A DNA stretch of 64,000 bases from Rhizobium sp. CFBP 8762 (GCF_014841565.1 NZ_JACYUD010000001.1:1-64000), one strand, 5' to 3'. Shown: positions 37,471-47,612, counted from the first letter of the stretch. Program-made: numbers and translations. The notes: generated by a model not told the origin, from the sequence alone.

Positions 37471-37497
37471 ACCTAAATGAGGTTACGCTCTTTAGGT
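37471..37497. repeat. Inverted repeat in the divK / DUF3572 intergenic region
   Basis: ACCTAAA (37471-37477) and TTTAGGT (37491-37497) are perfect 7-bp arms. With GAG / CTC inside and one bulged T they form a 10-bp stem with a 6-base GTTACG loop. It lies between divergent genes with no U tract, so it could be an operator rather than a terminator. Confidence 0.45.
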
Positions 37498-37571
37498 TGA
37501 AAATTGGGTAAATGATTCACGGACCATGCGTGATCACCCGATAAGATCCGGTAAACACGAAGGAATGCTGA

Positions 37572-37841
37572 ATGCAGAAGCCTGCGGAAGACGTCGCAAT
37601 TTCGATCCTTGGCTGGCTGGCGTCCGAGCCTGAGCTGCTTGGGCGTTTCATGGCGCTATCGGGTGTCGATGCCAGCAGCATGCGAAACGCCGTCAACGAC
37701 CCCGGCTTTCTCGCAGGCCTTGTCGATTTTCTGATGAACCATGAACCCACACTGGTGGCTTTCTGTGAGGCAACCGACACGCCCCCGGAAACGGTTGTCC
37801 GCGCCCATCACACACTATCCGGGCCAGCTGATTATGAGTGA
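37572..37841 (+). CDS. DUF3572 family protein
   Basis: The 89-residue all-helical protein matches DUF3572: AEDVAISILGWLASEPELLGRFMALSGVDASSMRNAVNDPGFLAGLVDFLMNHEPTLVAFCEATDTPPETVVRAHHTL. Function unknown, found in Hyphomicrobiales next to divK, divergently oriented as here. Its end overlaps the start of the HAD gene by 8 bp, so the two are probably translated together. Confidence 0.9.
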   Translation: MQKPAEDVAISILGWLASEPELLGRFMALSGVDASSMRNAVNDPGFLAGLVDFLMNHEPTLVAFCEATDTPPETVVRAHHTLSGPADYE

Positions 37842-38490
37842 CGCACAGGACATGCCCGAAGTTTCGCTCGATCATATCGAGCTCAATGAGCGTCCGCTGA
37901 TCGTTTGCGATGTCGACGAAGTCGTGCTGGAGTTTCTTACCCCCTTTCGTGGCTTCATTCAGTCACAGGGATACGAGTTACTGGCGCGTTCGTTCAAGCT
38001 GCATGGCAATGTCGTCCATGCCGGCACCAGTGAGGTCCTGCGCGAAGACATCGTGGATGATCTTCTGGAAGCTTTTTTCATTGCCCAGGGCGACTGGCAA
38101 TTTCCGGCGACAGGCGTGTCGGAAGCCCTCACCGCTTTGTCAGACCATGCCGATATCGTGTTTCTGACTGCTATGGCGCCGCGGCACGAAACCTTGCGAC
38201 GGGCCTTGCTGGATCGGTTTGGTCTACACTATCCGCTTGTTGCGACCGAGGGAGCAAAGGGGCCCGTGGTGCAACGGCTGCATCGTCTGCGCAAACAGCC
38301 AGTTGTGTTTGTGGACGATATCTTGCGCAACCTGCGGTCCGTCAGGGAGCATGTGCCGGACTGTTTGATCATCCACATCATGGCAAATGCGCATTTCCGC
38401 GTTTTCCTGCCGCCGCTGGATGCCGGCATGACCTCAGCAGCTGACTGGCCGGAAGCGGCGCGGATGATTCAGGCCCATTTCCGGGTATAA
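37834..38490 (+). CDS. HAD-like hydrolase, substrate unknown
   Basis: The 218-residue protein has a HAD-type motif I with DxD (LIVCDVDEVVLEFLTPF), motif II (FLTAMAPRHE), a Lys (EGAKGPVV) and motif IV (QPVVFVDDILRNLRSV). The motifs are compatible with a phosphatase. The second aspartate is followed by Glu, an unusual DVDE. ATG 37834 overlaps the DUF3572 stop. In S. meliloti I recall dinB (DNA polymerase IV) near this locus; here this gene is found instead. A terminator follows. Confidence 0.78.
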   Translation: MSDAQDMPEVSLDHIELNERPLIVCDVDEVVLEFLTPFRGFIQSQGYELLARSFKLHGNVVHAGTSEVLREDIVDDLLEAFFIAQGDWQFPATGVSEALTALSDHADIVFLTAMAPRHETLRRALLDRFGLHYPLVATEGAKGPVVQRLHRLRKQPVVFVDDILRNLRSVREHVPDCLIIHIMANAHFRVFLPPLDAGMTSAADWPEAARMIQAHFRV

Positions 38491-38493
38491 TGC

Positions 38494-38527
38494 AGGGCGC
38501 CAGACCTTACGATCAGGCGCCCTTTTT
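38494..38527 (+). terminator. Terminator after the HAD gene
   Basis: AGGGCGCC (38494-38501) pairs with GGCGCCCT (38516-38523) across a 14-base loop, followed by TTTT. It ends the DUF3572-HAD operon. Confidence 0.85.
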
Positions 38528-38630
38528 AGAATAGATTTCCGGCGAACTCGCGTTCGCCAAAAATGCTCTTGCTCCTTGTTTTGTCGCATTGTCCGAACGG
38601 AAAAGCGGTTCCGCTTTTACTGGCAATGCT

Positions 38631-40004
38631 CTAGCCGTTCACGACCATCCGCTTTTCATCGCGGCCGCCCTTCATGCGCTCCGCAAGAAGGAACGCAAGT
38701 TCCAGCGCCTGATCGGCATTCAGGCGTGGGTCGCAATGCGTGTGGTAGCGGTCCGAAAGATCTTCCGCCGATACGGCGCGTGCGCCGCCGGTGCATTCAG
38801 TCACGTCATTGCCGGTCATCTCGATATGGATGCCGCCGGGATGCGTTCCCTCTGCGCGATGGATCTGGAAGAAGCTTTCGACTTCCGACAAGACACGCTC
38901 AAATGGCCGGGTCTTGTAGTTGTTGAGCGTAATCGTGTTGCCGTGCATCGGGTCGCACGACCACACAACCTTGCGGCCCTCTTTCTCCACCGCACGGATA
39001 AGGCGCGGCAGGTGTTCAGCAACCTTATCGTGGCCGAACCGGCAGATCAGCGTCAACCGGCCCGCCTCGTTTGCAGGGTTCAGAATGTCGATCAGCTCAA
39101 TCAAACCATCGGCGCTGAGCGAAGGACCGCATTTCAAACCGAGCGGGTTTTTGATGCCACGGCAATACTCGATATGCGCATGATCGGGCTGGCGCGTGCG
39201 GTCACCGATCCAGATCATATGGCCCGATGTCGCATACCAGTCGCCCGAGGTTGAATCGACACGGGTCAGTGCTTCTTCATAGCCAAGCAGCAGCGCCTCA
39301 TGGCTGGTGAAGAAATCGGTTTCCCGCAGGCTGGCATTGGTTTCCGAGGTGATGCCGATAGCCTTCATGAAGTCCATCGTCTCGGAAATACGATCAGCCA
39401 GTTTGCGGTAACGCTCGGCCTGTGGGCTGTCCTTGACGAAACCCAGCATCCACTGGTGCACGTTATCGAGATTGGCATAGCCGCCTTGTGCAAACGCGCG
39501 CAACAGATTGAGCGTTGCTGCCGACTGGCGATAGGCCATGATCTGGCGTTCCGGGTTCGGCACCCGCGCTTCCGGTGTGAACTCGATGCCGTTGATGATA
39601 TCGCCGCGATAGCTCGCAAGCTCGATATCGCCCTGCTTTTCGATATTGGACGAGCGCGGTTTGGCAAACTGACCTGCAATACGGCCAACCTTGACCACAG
39701 GCTGCTGCGCACCAAACGTCAGCACAACCGCCATTTGCAGGAACGCGCGGAAGAAGTCGCGGATGGTATCGGCACCGTGCTCGGCAAAGCTTTCAGCGCA
39801 ATCCCCACCCTGCAGCAGGAAGCCCTTGCCTTCGGCAACCTGACCAAGCGCTTTGGTCAGGCGGCGCGCCTCGCCTGCAAACACCAGCGGCGGAAACTTG
39901 GCAAGACGACCTTCCGTTGCGGCCAATGCATCAAGGTCCGGATAATCCGGCACCTGCTGAATGGGTTTATTCCGCCAGCTGTTCGGGGTCCAATTCTGTA
40001 CCAT
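38631..40004 (-). CDS. 3-deoxy-7-phosphoheptulonate synthase, class II
   Basis: The 457-residue plant-type (class II) DAHP synthase makes the first shikimate-pathway intermediate from PEP and erythrose 4-phosphate. Signatures: [62 protein letters not shown]-like ([15 protein letters not shown]), [27 protein letters not shown] and [20 protein letters not shown] 40004 ([11 protein letters not shown]) follows AGGTG and is preferred over a longer start. The shikimate enzyme AroQ that neighbours accB in relatives is not in this window. Confidence 0.94.
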   Translation of the reverse strand: MVQNWTPNSWRNKPIQQVPDYPDLDALAATEGRLAKFPPLVFAGEARRLTKALGQVAEGKGFLLQGGDCAESFAEHGADTIRDFFRAFLQMAVVLTFGAQQPVVKVGRIAGQFAKPRSSNIEKQGDIELASYRGDIINGIEFTPEARVPNPERQIMAYRQSAATLNLLRAFAQGGYANLDNVHQWMLGFVKDSPQAERYRKLADRISETMDFMKAIGITSETNASLRETDFFTSHEALLLGYEEALTRVDSTSGDWYATSGHMIWIGDRTRQPDHAHIEYCRGIKNPLGLKCGPSLSADGLIELIDILNPANEAGRLTLICRFGHDKVAEHLPRLIRAVEKEGRKVVWSCDPMHGNTITLNNYKTRPFERVLSEVESFFQIHRAEGTHPGGIHIEMTGNDVTECTGGARAVSAEDLSDRYHTHCDPRLNADQALELAFLLAERMKGGRDEKRMVVNG

Positions 40005-40124
40005 GGTGTTCACCTGTTTCTCGCTTTTGCCGCAGTCAGCGTGCCCAGTAGATCTGGTACAGGACATGCGGATGCGGGCTTATAAACCCTAAACGTTTGC
40101 GTTGCAAAGTCAGCGTTCCGGTTT

Positions 40125-41513
40125 TCAGACCCGTTCGCCATTTTTGATACGATAGGAAGGGCTGTACATAGTTACAAGCTCTTCAGCTGCTGTCGGGTGC
40201 ACCGCCATTGTCCGGTCGAAATCATCCTTGGTGCAACCAGCCTTCAAAACCACGCCGAGAATCTGCGCCATTTCCCCGGCGTCATGGCCGAGAACATGGG
40301 CCCCCACCACTTTACGGTCGGCAGCGTTGACGATCAGTTTCATAATCGTCTTCTCGTTTCGGCCAGACAGCGTGGCTTTCATCGGGCGAAATTCGGCGCG
40401 ATAGACTTCCAAGTCCTCAAACTTTTCCGCAGCCTGATCCTGCGTTAGGCCAACCGTTCCAATTTCCGGCTGTGAAAAGACGGCAGTCGCAATCAAATCA
40501 AAATCTGGCGATACCGGATTGCCCTTGAACTCCGTTTCAATAAAGCACACGGCTTCATGAATGGCGACAGGGGTGAGCTGCACCCGGTCCGTTACATCGC
40601 CGAGCGCAAATATGCCGGGTACATTGGTGCGAGAATAGGCGTCCACCAACACGGCTCCTCGGTCGTTCGTCACAACGCCTGCGGCTTCCAGCCCGAGACT
40701 GGCGGTGTTCGGCTCCCGGCCCAGCGCCAGAAAGACCTGATCAACGACCAGAGTCTCCCCGGCTTTCGTCATCGCCCGACGCTGGCCGTCATCGGTTTTC
40801 TCGACGGACATGATGATATCTTCGCACAGAATATGAATGCCCTTGGCCACCATGGCTGCATGCAGACCCTGACGCATATCATTGTCGAACCGCGAGAGAA
40901 TTTCCTTGCCGCGATAGATCAGCGTCGTCTCAACACCCAGCCCATGGAAAATATTGGCAAACTCCACGGCAATGTAACCACCACCCGCAATGAGAATGGA
41001 TTGTGGCAATTCTTTGAGATCAAAAGCGTCGTCCGAATAGATGCACAATTCGTGTCCGGGTAATGACCCATGGGCGCTGGGGCGTCCGCCAACGGCGATC
41101 AAAATGCGTTCGGCTGTGACCGTTTCACCGGTTGCCAGAAGCTTTATACTGTTCGGACCGACAAGCTCGGCGCGTGTGTTCAGAATGTTGGCGCCCGCAT
41201 TGGCAAGTCCCTTGCGGTAAAGCCCCTCCAGACGGGTGATTTCCGCATCCTTGGCGGCAACCAGCTTGGACCAGTCAAACTGACGCTCACCGACTGTCCA
41301 GCCGAAACCGGCAGCATCTTCGAAATGCTCCGCAAACTGCGAGGCGTAGACATAAAGTTTTTTGGGCACACAGCCACGGATAACGCAAGTGCCGCCGTAG
41401 CGGCTCTCTTCCGCAATGCCCACACGCTTGCCGAGCGACGCTGCCAAACGGGCGGAGCGCACCCCGCCGGAGCCGCCGCCGATGACAAAAAGATCGTAAT
41501 CAAAGGTAGACAT
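40125..41513 (-). CDS. gor: Glutathione-disulfide reductase
   Basis: The 462-residue FAD-dependent enzyme reduces glutathione disulfide with NADPH. The N-terminal FAD motif is VIGGGSGGVRSARLAASLG, the redox pair is C43-V-I-R-G-C48 (GGTCVIRGCVPKK), the NADPH motif is ILIAGGGYIAVEFANIFHGLG with downstream Arg residues, and the C-terminal dimer region has VHPTAAEELVTMY with the catalytic His. ATG 41513 is preceded by GGAGGT. It lies 88 bp downstream of DUF2059 beyond a terminator. Confidence 0.93.
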   Translation of the reverse strand: MSTFDYDLFVIGGGSGGVRSARLAASLGKRVGIAEESRYGGTCVIRGCVPKKLYVYASQFAEHFEDAAGFGWTVGERQFDWSKLVAAKDAEITRLEGLYRKGLANAGANILNTRAELVGPNSIKLLATGETVTAERILIAVGGRPSAHGSLPGHELCIYSDDAFDLKELPQSILIAGGGYIAVEFANIFHGLGVETTLIYRGKEILSRFDNDMRQGLHAAMVAKGIHILCEDIIMSVEKTDDGQRRAMTKAGETLVVDQVFLALGREPNTASLGLEAAGVVTNDRGAVLVDAYSRTNVPGIFALGDVTDRVQLTPVAIHEAVCFIETEFKGNPVSPDFDLIATAVFSQPEIGTVGLTQDQAAEKFEDLEVYRAEFRPMKATLSGRNEKTIMKLIVNAADRKVVGAHVLGHDAGEMAQILGVVLKAGCTKDDFDRTMAVHPTAAEELVTMYSPSYRIKNGERV

Positions 41514-41552
41514 GGCACCTCCGGTCGGGTTGTTGAAAAAAGCCTGAATAGC

Positions 41553-41576
41553 AAAAGCCCGACAGATGCCGGGCTT
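41553..41576 (-). terminator. Terminator after DUF2059
   Basis: Reading the minus strand, AAGCCCG and CGGGCTT form a 7-bp stem (41576-41570 and 41561-41555) with an 8-base loop, followed by TTTTG. It separates DUF2059 from gor. Confidence 0.7.
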
Positions 41577-41601
41577 CGCCAAATTTTATATCCGTGCCAC
41601 G

Positions 41602-42180
41602 TTACTGGGCTGGCGCTGGTGCAGGTGCAGGTGCTGGCTGCTCGGCACCCGGCTGGGTCTGGCTTGCGCGGACCGCAGCACCAATTGACGCTTCCAGTGC
41701 CTTGTCGCTTTCGGCGGCAAGATCACGGGAGATTCCGCTGGCCCAGATATCCGCCGCCTTCAGCATTTCGCGTGTGGCAATCGGACCATCACGAAGCAGT
41801 TTCTTGCCCGCTTCAGAACCGTAGAAGGCGGAGATTGCGTTCAACTCTTCAACCGAGAATGTCTTGGCGTAGATGGAAGCAGCTTCTCGTTCCAGATCGG
41901 CCCGGCGAGGCGCAAGCGCAATCGCCTTTTCATCAACCGTCTTGGTAATGACGTCCTGATAGTTGGGCGATGCCTGAATCAGGGTGCCTTTCAGCTGTTC
42001 GGCAACATTCGGCAGAATGTTATCAAAGCTGTCGGTTACGCCCAACGACGATATGGTTGCCCGCGCAGCCTTGATCTGGTCTTCGTTCACCTCTTGCGCA
42101 TGGGCGGAAGCGCCAAACATTGCGCTGCAAGCGAAAAGGGAGGCGGCAATCGTGCGGCCGGAACCGGCAAATTTTACCAT
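41602..42180 (-). CDS. DUF2059 family secreted protein
   Basis: The 192-residue protein has a signal peptide (hydrophobic core IAASLFACSAMFG, cleavage after AHA) and a DUF2059 domain: NYQDVITKTVDEKAIALA, FSVEELNAISAFYGSEAGKKLL. The C-terminus is a Pro-Ala repeat (QPAPAPAPAPAQ) that could cross the peptidoglycan or act as a spacer. Function unknown, periplasmic. It follows rpiA by 5 bp, so is likely co-transcribed with it. Confidence 0.87.
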   Translation of the reverse strand: MVKFAGSGRTIAASLFACSAMFGASAHAQEVNEDQIKAARATISSLGVTDSFDNILPNVAEQLKGTLIQASPNYQDVITKTVDEKAIALAPRRADLEREAASIYAKTFSVEELNAISAFYGSEAGKKLLRDGPIATREMLKAADIWASGISRDLAAESDKALEASIGAAVRASQTQPGAEQPAPAPAPAPAQ

Positions 42181-42185
42181 GCGTT

Positions 42186-42896
42186 TCAGTGCTCCTGTAG
42201 TGAATTGGCGGTGATCGTCCGTGCCCCCGCCGGTCCGGCGATGATGGCGACAGACGCCATATTGATAAACAGCCCGTGCTCTACGACACCGGGAATGGCA
42301 TGCAAATGGCTCGAAAGCGCATCTGCATCAGGAATACGGCCAAAAGATGCGTCCAGGATCAAGTGGCCACCATCCGTATAAAAAGGATCGTTACCGACCA
42401 TGCGCAGCTCGATAGCACCCGTCAAGCCAAGGCGGTCCGCACAGGATTCGATTGCCAGCCGTGTGGCAACTAGTCCAAAGGCATTGACTTCAATCGGAAG
42501 TTTGAACGCACCGAGCGTGTCGACAAGCTTGGTCTCGTCGGCGATGACGATCATACGGTCGGAGGCCTTGGCAACGATCTTTTCGCGCAACAGCGCACCG
42601 CCGCCGCCCTTGATCAACCGTAAATTATGATCGACTTCATCGGTGCCGTCGACGGCCAGATCGAGTTCCGGCAGTTCATCCAGCGACATCAGGGGAATGC
42701 CGAGGTCGAGGCACAGCCGCGCTGTGCGCTCGGAGGTTGGCACCCCCTGAACCTGAAAGCCATCGGCTACCTTTTCAGCCAGAAGACTGATGAATTCCTC
42801 AGCCGTGGACCCGGTGCCAATGCCCAGACGCATACCGTTTTCCACATGACCGAGAGCCACTTGCGCAGCTTTGATTTTCATCTGGCGGGCGTCCAT
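42186..42896 (-). CDS. rpiA: Ribose-5-phosphate isomerase A
   Basis: The 236-residue RpiA interconverts ribose 5-phosphate and ribulose 5-phosphate. Motifs: [51 protein letters not shown] (catalytic acidic residues and GGGG), and the C-terminal [31 protein letters not shown] prefer ATG 42896 ([12 protein letters not shown]) with AGGGAG upstream. It is divergent from gph, a common pairing. Confidence 0.94.
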   Translation of the reverse strand: MDARQMKIKAAQVALGHVENGMRLGIGTGSTAEEFISLLAEKVADGFQVQGVPTSERTARLCLDLGIPLMSLDELPELDLAVDGTDEVDHNLRLIKGGGGALLREKIVAKASDRMIVIADETKLVDTLGAFKLPIEVNAFGLVATRLAIESCADRLGLTGAIELRMVGNDPFYTDGGHLILDASFGRIPDADALSSHLHAIPGVVEHGLFINMASVAIIAGPAGARTITANSLQEH

Positions 42897-43094
42897 GCGC
42901 CACAACTCCCTAAAAGCTTACTCATCCCCTGCCCGGCTCCCCGGTGGGAAAGACACTTACACGGCTCCCGCGCCAAACAAAAGACCCAAATGGCGACCGC
43001 TCACAAAAGAGCAGCCGATATCGTGCGCGTCATTGCGTTCCGGGAATCCATCTTCTACCACCGTTGTACCCGCTCTTTGCCTCAGGAGACTATC

Positions 43095-43769
43095 TTGACC
43101 AGCCCCATTGTTGTTTTCGATCTGGACGGCACACTTGTCGACACCGCTGTCGATCTTGTTGCCGGCCTCAATCACGCTATTGCGCAAAAAGGTGTAGAGC
43201 CGGTCACCTATGAAGATCTGACGCATCTGGTCGGTCATGGCGCAAAAGCCATGATCGAGCGGACCTATTCGCTGCGCCAGAAAGAACTCACCGACGACGA
43301 TCTGCAATCTCAGCTCAAGGAATTCATCGCTTACTACAGCGATACGATGCCGGGTCTTTCCAGGCCCTATCCCGGCGTGCTGGCAGCCATGGATGCCCTC
43401 TCGGCGGCAGGCTTCAAGCTGGCCGTGTGCACCAACAAAATGGAAGCCCTTGCCCGGAAGCTTCTGGATACACTTGATCTGACGGCTCGCTTTGCGGCCA
43501 TTACCGGTGGCGACACCTTCGCCGTGCGCAAGCCCAATGCCGAGCATTTGCTCTCCACCATCGCCATGGCCGATGCAGACCCGACGCAGGCCATCATGAT
43601 TGGCGATAGCCTGAATGACATTCTGGTGGCACGAAATGCCTCCATCCCGTCAATCGGCGTTCCCTTCGGCTATTCGGACGTGCCGATCGAAGACCTGAAC
43701 CCCACACAGGTCATTCACCACTTCGATGAATTGACGCCTGATCTGGTTCACAAGCTGCTCCGCCGATAA
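43095..43769 (+). CDS. gph: Phosphoglycolate phosphatase-type HAD hydrolase
   Basis: The 224-residue HAD phosphatase (Gph family) removes 2-phosphoglycolate. Motif I VFDLDGTLVDTAVDLVAGLNHAI, motif II LAVCTNKMEALARKLLD, Lys and motif IV KPNAEHLL...IMIGDSLNDILVARN are intact. The likely start is TTG 43095, preceded by CAGGAGA at a good distance; the frame runs open far upstream but without homology. A strong shared terminator follows. Confidence 0.85.
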   Translation: MTSPIVVFDLDGTLVDTAVDLVAGLNHAIAQKGVEPVTYEDLTHLVGHGAKAMIERTYSLRQKELTDDDLQSQLKEFIAYYSDTMPGLSRPYPGVLAAMDALSAAGFKLAVCTNKMEALARKLLDTLDLTARFAAITGGDTFAVRKPNAEHLLSTIAMADADPTQAIMIGDSLNDILVARNASIPSIGVPFGYSDVPIEDLNPTQVIHHFDELTPDLVHKLLRR

Positions 43770-43795
43770 AAAGGCGGCCCGGAGGCCGCCTTTTT
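43768..43795. terminator. Bidirectional terminator between gph and the L,D-transpeptidase gene
   Basis: AAAAAGGCGGCC (43768-43779) pairs with GGCCGCCTTTTT (43784-43795) over a 4-base loop, with A and T tracts on both sides. It directly follows the gph stop and overlaps the stop codon of the convergent gene. Confidence 0.92.
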
Positions 43796-45677
43796 AAACT
43801 GTATTGTGACGGGCTGATTTCGTCGCATCCAGCGCCTTGTTCATGTAGCTGTCGCGATCATACACGTCATTGAAATATTCAACGACACCGTCCTTGTTTG
43901 GCCAAGCAGTAAAGTAGGCAACGTAAACGGGAATCTTGGTCGGCAACGGCACAGCCTTGTTACGGCCCCCGGCAATCTGTTTGGCAACGTCATCCAGCGA
44001 TGTGCCGAGAACCGCTGCCGCCATGCGGCGCGGGTCGGACAGGCGGATACAGCCATGGCTCAATGCCCGCTGATCCTTGTTGAAGAAGCTCTTTGATGGG
44101 GTGTCGTGCATGTAGATAGCGTGTGCATTGGGGAACAATATCTTCAACTCACCCAGCGCATTGTCATCGCTCGGTGGCTGACGCACGGCAACGGACTTCG
44201 GCAGGCTGTACCAGTCGACGGCACTGGACGCCACCTTCTTGCCGCCCACTTCGACGTGATAGCCCATGCGGTCCAGATAGCCGGGATCGTTGCGCAACTT
44301 CGGCAGCATTTCATTGATGATGATGGACTGCGGCACACCCCAGGACGGGTTGAATTCCACGGTCTGGATTTCATCATTGAAGAAATAGGTCTGGTTGGAC
44401 TTGGAACCAACAACCACGCGCATGGAAAACTGCTCGGCGCCAGCATCGGTATAATAGGCCATAAAGGCTGGCTGGTTGATGAAGACGTGACGGGCACCCA
44501 GGTCCTTGGGCAGCCAACGCGCCTGCTCCATCGCGATGATCAGCTTGTTGATTTTCGCCTGCGCGGTATCGCCACCGGTCATCACACGAATGGACGCCTG
44601 CCCGACAACACCATCGGCTTTCAAGCCATGTTCCTTCTGGAACGCTTCTACCAGCGCTACCAGTTCCGGTGTGTATTCCGACGTATCCTGATAGGCGGCA
44701 AGTGTTGCGGCGTGATCGGTCTTTATCTGGCTGCTCGCCTTCTGGCGAATGGCGGCAACCACGTTCTTCATTTCCGGGTTGCTGATGCCAGGCTTCAACA
44801 GGGTGTTCGGGGCAATCACGATGTTTGGCTCAGACACCTGTGATCCCTGCAACTCTTCCAGCGCCCGTTGAAGCGCAGTGAACTCCGGCCCATTCGGCGT
44901 CTGCCCCTTCAGGAATGCCGAGACGTCGTCGGTATCGCGAACCGTATCCAGCACAGAGACCAGATCGAGGCTCTTGCGCTTGAAATCGTGATAGCCGGAA
45001 ATCTTGTTGGGATCGATCCGTCCCCGTACTGTATCGGACACAAACGACAGAACAGCAGCAGACAGCTTGACTTCAAACTGTACGAGCGCCTGCCCGCGGC
45101 CAGCCAGATCCTGCTCGTTGAACGTATCGGCGGGAACAGAGACCTCGTAGTCAGCGACATCGAGTCCTACTTTGCCGGCATCGCTCAGGACGGCCAGAGC
45201 GGCGCGGGCGCGCTCGTTGATGGCCGTGCCATTGAACCACAGGAAATCACTGTTCTGTGCATAAAATGTTTCGACGGCCTTGGCCACATCCGCCGTCGCA
45301 CGGACATCCACCGTCGACAGATACTGATGCATGTCGGCCGACGGTGTTGCAGCGACCGGCTGTGCCGTGTCGCTGGAAACAGAACTGGTTACAATCGGAT
45401 CGGAAGCCTCGGGCGCTCTGGCAATGGCGACGCGGCGCAGCGCTTCGGCCTTATAAGTGTAATAACGCGGCCCGACGACACGCGGCGCAGCCTTAGCAAC
45501 CCGCTTTTCCACAGGGGGCGCAACCACTGCGACCGGCGGTGCGGGAAACTCTTCAACAACCTTCGGCTTCCGGCGAAAAAGATCAAACAAGGTTCCTGCT
45601 TCCGCTGTCCGCGCATCGAGAGCCGATACGCAGCAGGTCAGCGCGAGAGCCGTCATAGCTGTCTTGAAAAAAGTCAT
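43794..45677 (-). CDS. L,D-transpeptidase (YkuD domain) with scaffold and peptidoglycan-binding domain
   Basis: The 627-residue periplasmic enzyme makes 3-3 crosslinks in peptidoglycan. Signal peptide (AMTALALTCCVSALDA), proline-rich linker (PAPPVAVVAPP), an LdtD/YcbB-like scaffold domain (FYAQNSDFLWFNGTAINERARAAL...), a PG_binding_1 module (VEAFQKEHGLKADGVVGQASI), and a YkuD catalytic domain ending in the SHGCIRLSDPRR motif with Cys543 and His541. It is large, like E. coli LdtD. The start at ATG 45677 has a weak ribosome-binding site; the frame extends upstream without homology. Confidence 0.9.
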   Translation of the reverse strand: MTFFKTAMTALALTCCVSALDARTAEAGTLFDLFRRKPKVVEEFPAPPVAVVAPPVEKRVAKAAPRVVGPRYYTYKAEALRRVAIARAPEASDPIVTSSVSSDTAQPVAATPSADMHQYLSTVDVRATADVAKAVETFYAQNSDFLWFNGTAINERARAALAVLSDAGKVGLDVADYEVSVPADTFNEQDLAGRGQALVQFEVKLSAAVLSFVSDTVRGRIDPNKISGYHDFKRKSLDLVSVLDTVRDTDDVSAFLKGQTPNGPEFTALQRALEELQGSQVSEPNIVIAPNTLLKPGISNPEMKNVVAAIRQKASSQIKTDHAATLAAYQDTSEYTPELVALVEAFQKEHGLKADGVVGQASIRVMTGGDTAQAKINKLIIAMEQARWLPKDLGARHVFINQPAFMAYYTDAGAEQFSMRVVVGSKSNQTYFFNDEIQTVEFNPSWGVPQSIIINEMLPKLRNDPGYLDRMGYHVEVGGKKVASSAVDWYSLPKSVAVRQPPSDDNALGELKILFPNAHAIYMHDTPSKSFFNKDQRALSHGCIRLSDPRRMAAAVLGTSLDDVAKQIAGGRNKAVPLPTKIPVYVAYFTAWPNKDGVVEYFNDVYDRDSYMNKALDATKSARHNTV

Positions 45678-46178
45678 TGGTAATGCGTCCCCGTATTGCC
45701 CGTTTGCATGCGGCGGCCGACGTCCGATGCTCCAGTGCAGGCCCTCAGGACTATAGAAAACCATGGTGAATGAAAAGGAAATGCCCAGCCAAAAATATGA
45801 CTGGTTGCCAGACCTATGGGAACGTATCGGTACTCAAACACATGAAATCGTTAGAGAAAAATTTCCTGGCATTTTTCGTGCAAATTTTGGCATGCTGCCT
45901 TTGCGGATCGCTGTGACGAAACTGTCACGGCGGGCATGGTGCAAATTGGGTCATGCCAGCAGAAATTCGCTTTCAATCGTTTAAACAATCGGCAATTGCG
46001 ACAGCACTCTTTACAAGGAACGGCAAGTTGGCCAGAGAGAGTGGGCTGTTTGGGAGGCCGCGCGATGCTGATAGCCGCAAGGGCTGGGGCTTGGCGAGGT
46101 GGACGCTGGTAATGTCAATCATGCGGGCATTTATCGGCTGATTGGGCAAATGGGTTCGCATGATGAAAGCAGGAAGCG
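45678..46178. other. 501-bp divergent intergenic region (L,D-transpeptidase / fumC)
   Basis: No gene supported. A plus-strand open frame at 45763-45984 has no ribosome-binding site and no recognisable features. Within the region the inverted repeat GTGAC-GAAACT-GTCAC (45913-45928) could be an operator; the spacing does not fit CRP or FNR. Two imperfect copies of a GTGCAAATT-containing stretch occur about 60 bp apart (near 45880 and 45941). Confidence 0.4.
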
Positions 46179-47570
46179 ATGACAGCGAAGCGCACGGAAA
46201 CTGATACGTTTGGCCCCATTGAGGTCGCCAATGATAAATATTGGGGCGCGCAGGCGCAGCGCTCACTTGGCAACTTCAAGATCGGTTGGGAGAAGCAGCC
46301 ACTGTCGGTGGTTCGTGCGCTCGGTATCGTCAAGCAGGCTGCGGCTCGTGCCAATGTCGAGTTGAACCGACTTGATCCCGCCGTGGGCGACGCGATCGTG
46401 AAAGCAGCTCAGGAAGTCATCGATGGCAAGCTGGATGCGCACTTCCCGCTTGTCGTGTGGCAGACGGGCTCCGGCACCCAGTCGAACATGAATGCCAATG
46501 AAGTGATTTCCAACCGCGCCATCGAAATGCTGGGCGGTGTGATGGGCTCCAAAAAGCCCGTTCACCCCAATGACCACGTGAATATGAGCCAGTCCTCCAA
46601 CGATACGTATCCAACGGCTATGCATATCGCGTGTGCGGAGCGCATCGTTCACGATCTGCTGCCCGCCCTCAAGCACCTGCATGCTAGCCTGGAAGCCAAG
46701 GTCAAGGCGTTCGACCATATCATCAAGATCGGGCGCACTCACACACAGGACGCAACGCCGCTGACGCTCGGCCAGGAGTTCTCCGGTTATGCTGCACAGG
46801 TTGCATCGTCTATCAAGCGGATCGAACTGACCCTTCCCGGTCTGTGCGAACTGGCACAGGGCGGCACTGCGGTGGGGACCGGTCTGAACGCCCCCATCGG
46901 TTTTGCCGAAAAGGTGGCCGAGCACATTGCTGCCATTACCGGCATCGACTTTGTAACCGCGCCTAACAAGTTCGAAGCACTGGCAGCGCATGATTCCATG
47001 GTGTTCAGCCATGGCGCCATCAACGCAGCCGCCGCCGCCCTCTTCAAGATTGCCAATGACATTCGCTTCCTTGGCTCCGGTCCCCGTTCCGGCCTTGGCG
47101 AACTTTCGCTGCCGGAAAACGAGCCGGGCTCGTCCATCATGCCAGGCAAGGTCAACCCCACCCAGTGCGAAGCGTTGACGCAGGTCTGCGTGCAGGTGTT
47201 CGGCAATAATGCGGCGCTGACCTTTGCCGGCAGCCAGGGCCATTTTGAACTCAACGTCTACAATCCACTGATGGCTTACAACTTCCTCCAGTCGGTGCAG
47301 CTTCTCGCAGATGCCGCTGTATCCTTCACCGACAATTGCGTCGTCGGTATCGAGGCTCGGGAAGACAATATCAAGGCCGCCGTGGACCGGTCCCTGATGC
47401 TGGTCACCGCACTTGCGCCTACGATCGGCTATGATAACGCTGCCAAGATCGCCAAGACCGCCCACAAGAACGGCACCACCCTGCGCGAAGAGGCCATTGC
47501 CACCGGTCTGGTCTCCGGTGAGGATTACGACCGCATCGTTCGTCCGGAAACCATGATCAGCCCCTCCTGA
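46179..47570 (+). CDS. fumC: Fumarate hydratase, class II
   Basis: The 463-residue iron-independent fumarase converts fumarate and malate in the TCA cycle. It starts with the family pattern [28 protein letters not shown], then [63 protein letters not shown], the signature [15 protein letters not shown] with the flexible loop and the C-terminal helix. It has a clear terminator and is divergent from the L,D-transpeptidase gene. Confidence 0.96.
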   Translation: MTAKRTETDTFGPIEVANDKYWGAQAQRSLGNFKIGWEKQPLSVVRALGIVKQAAARANVELNRLDPAVGDAIVKAAQEVIDGKLDAHFPLVVWQTGSGTQSNMNANEVISNRAIEMLGGVMGSKKPVHPNDHVNMSQSSNDTYPTAMHIACAERIVHDLLPALKHLHASLEAKVKAFDHIIKIGRTHTQDATPLTLGQEFSGYAAQVASSIKRIELTLPGLCELAQGGTAVGTGLNAPIGFAEKVAEHIAAITGIDFVTAPNKFEALAAHDSMVFSHGAINAAAAALFKIANDIRFLGSGPRSGLGELSLPENEPGSSIMPGKVNPTQCEALTQVCVQVFGNNAALTFAGSQGHFELNVYNPLMAYNFLQSVQLLADAAVSFTDNCVVGIEAREDNIKAAVDRSLMLVTALAPTIGYDNAAKIAKTAHKNGTTLREEAIATGLVSGEDYDRIVRPETMISPS

Positions 47571-47578
47571 AACTGACA

Positions 47579-47612
47579 ACTGCGCTGTTCAAAAAAACGG
47601 CGCAGTCTTTTT
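47579..47612 (+). terminator. Terminator of fumC
   Basis: ACTGCGC (47579-47585) pairs with GCGCAGT and the stem extends by GTT / AAC around a short A-rich loop, followed by CTTTTTG. It lies 8 bases after the fumC stop. Confidence 0.8.

Noticed and set aside
45912-45928. TGTGA-like inverted repeat upstream of fumC as a CRP/FNR site
   Set aside because: The spacing between TGTGA and TCAC is 8, not 6, and the core is not FNR-like; listed only as an inverted repeat within the intergenic entry.
45763-45984. Plus-strand 73-residue open frame upstream of fumC
   Set aside because: No ribosome-binding site, no terminator or family features, and it lies in a divergent promoter region with AT-rich stretches.
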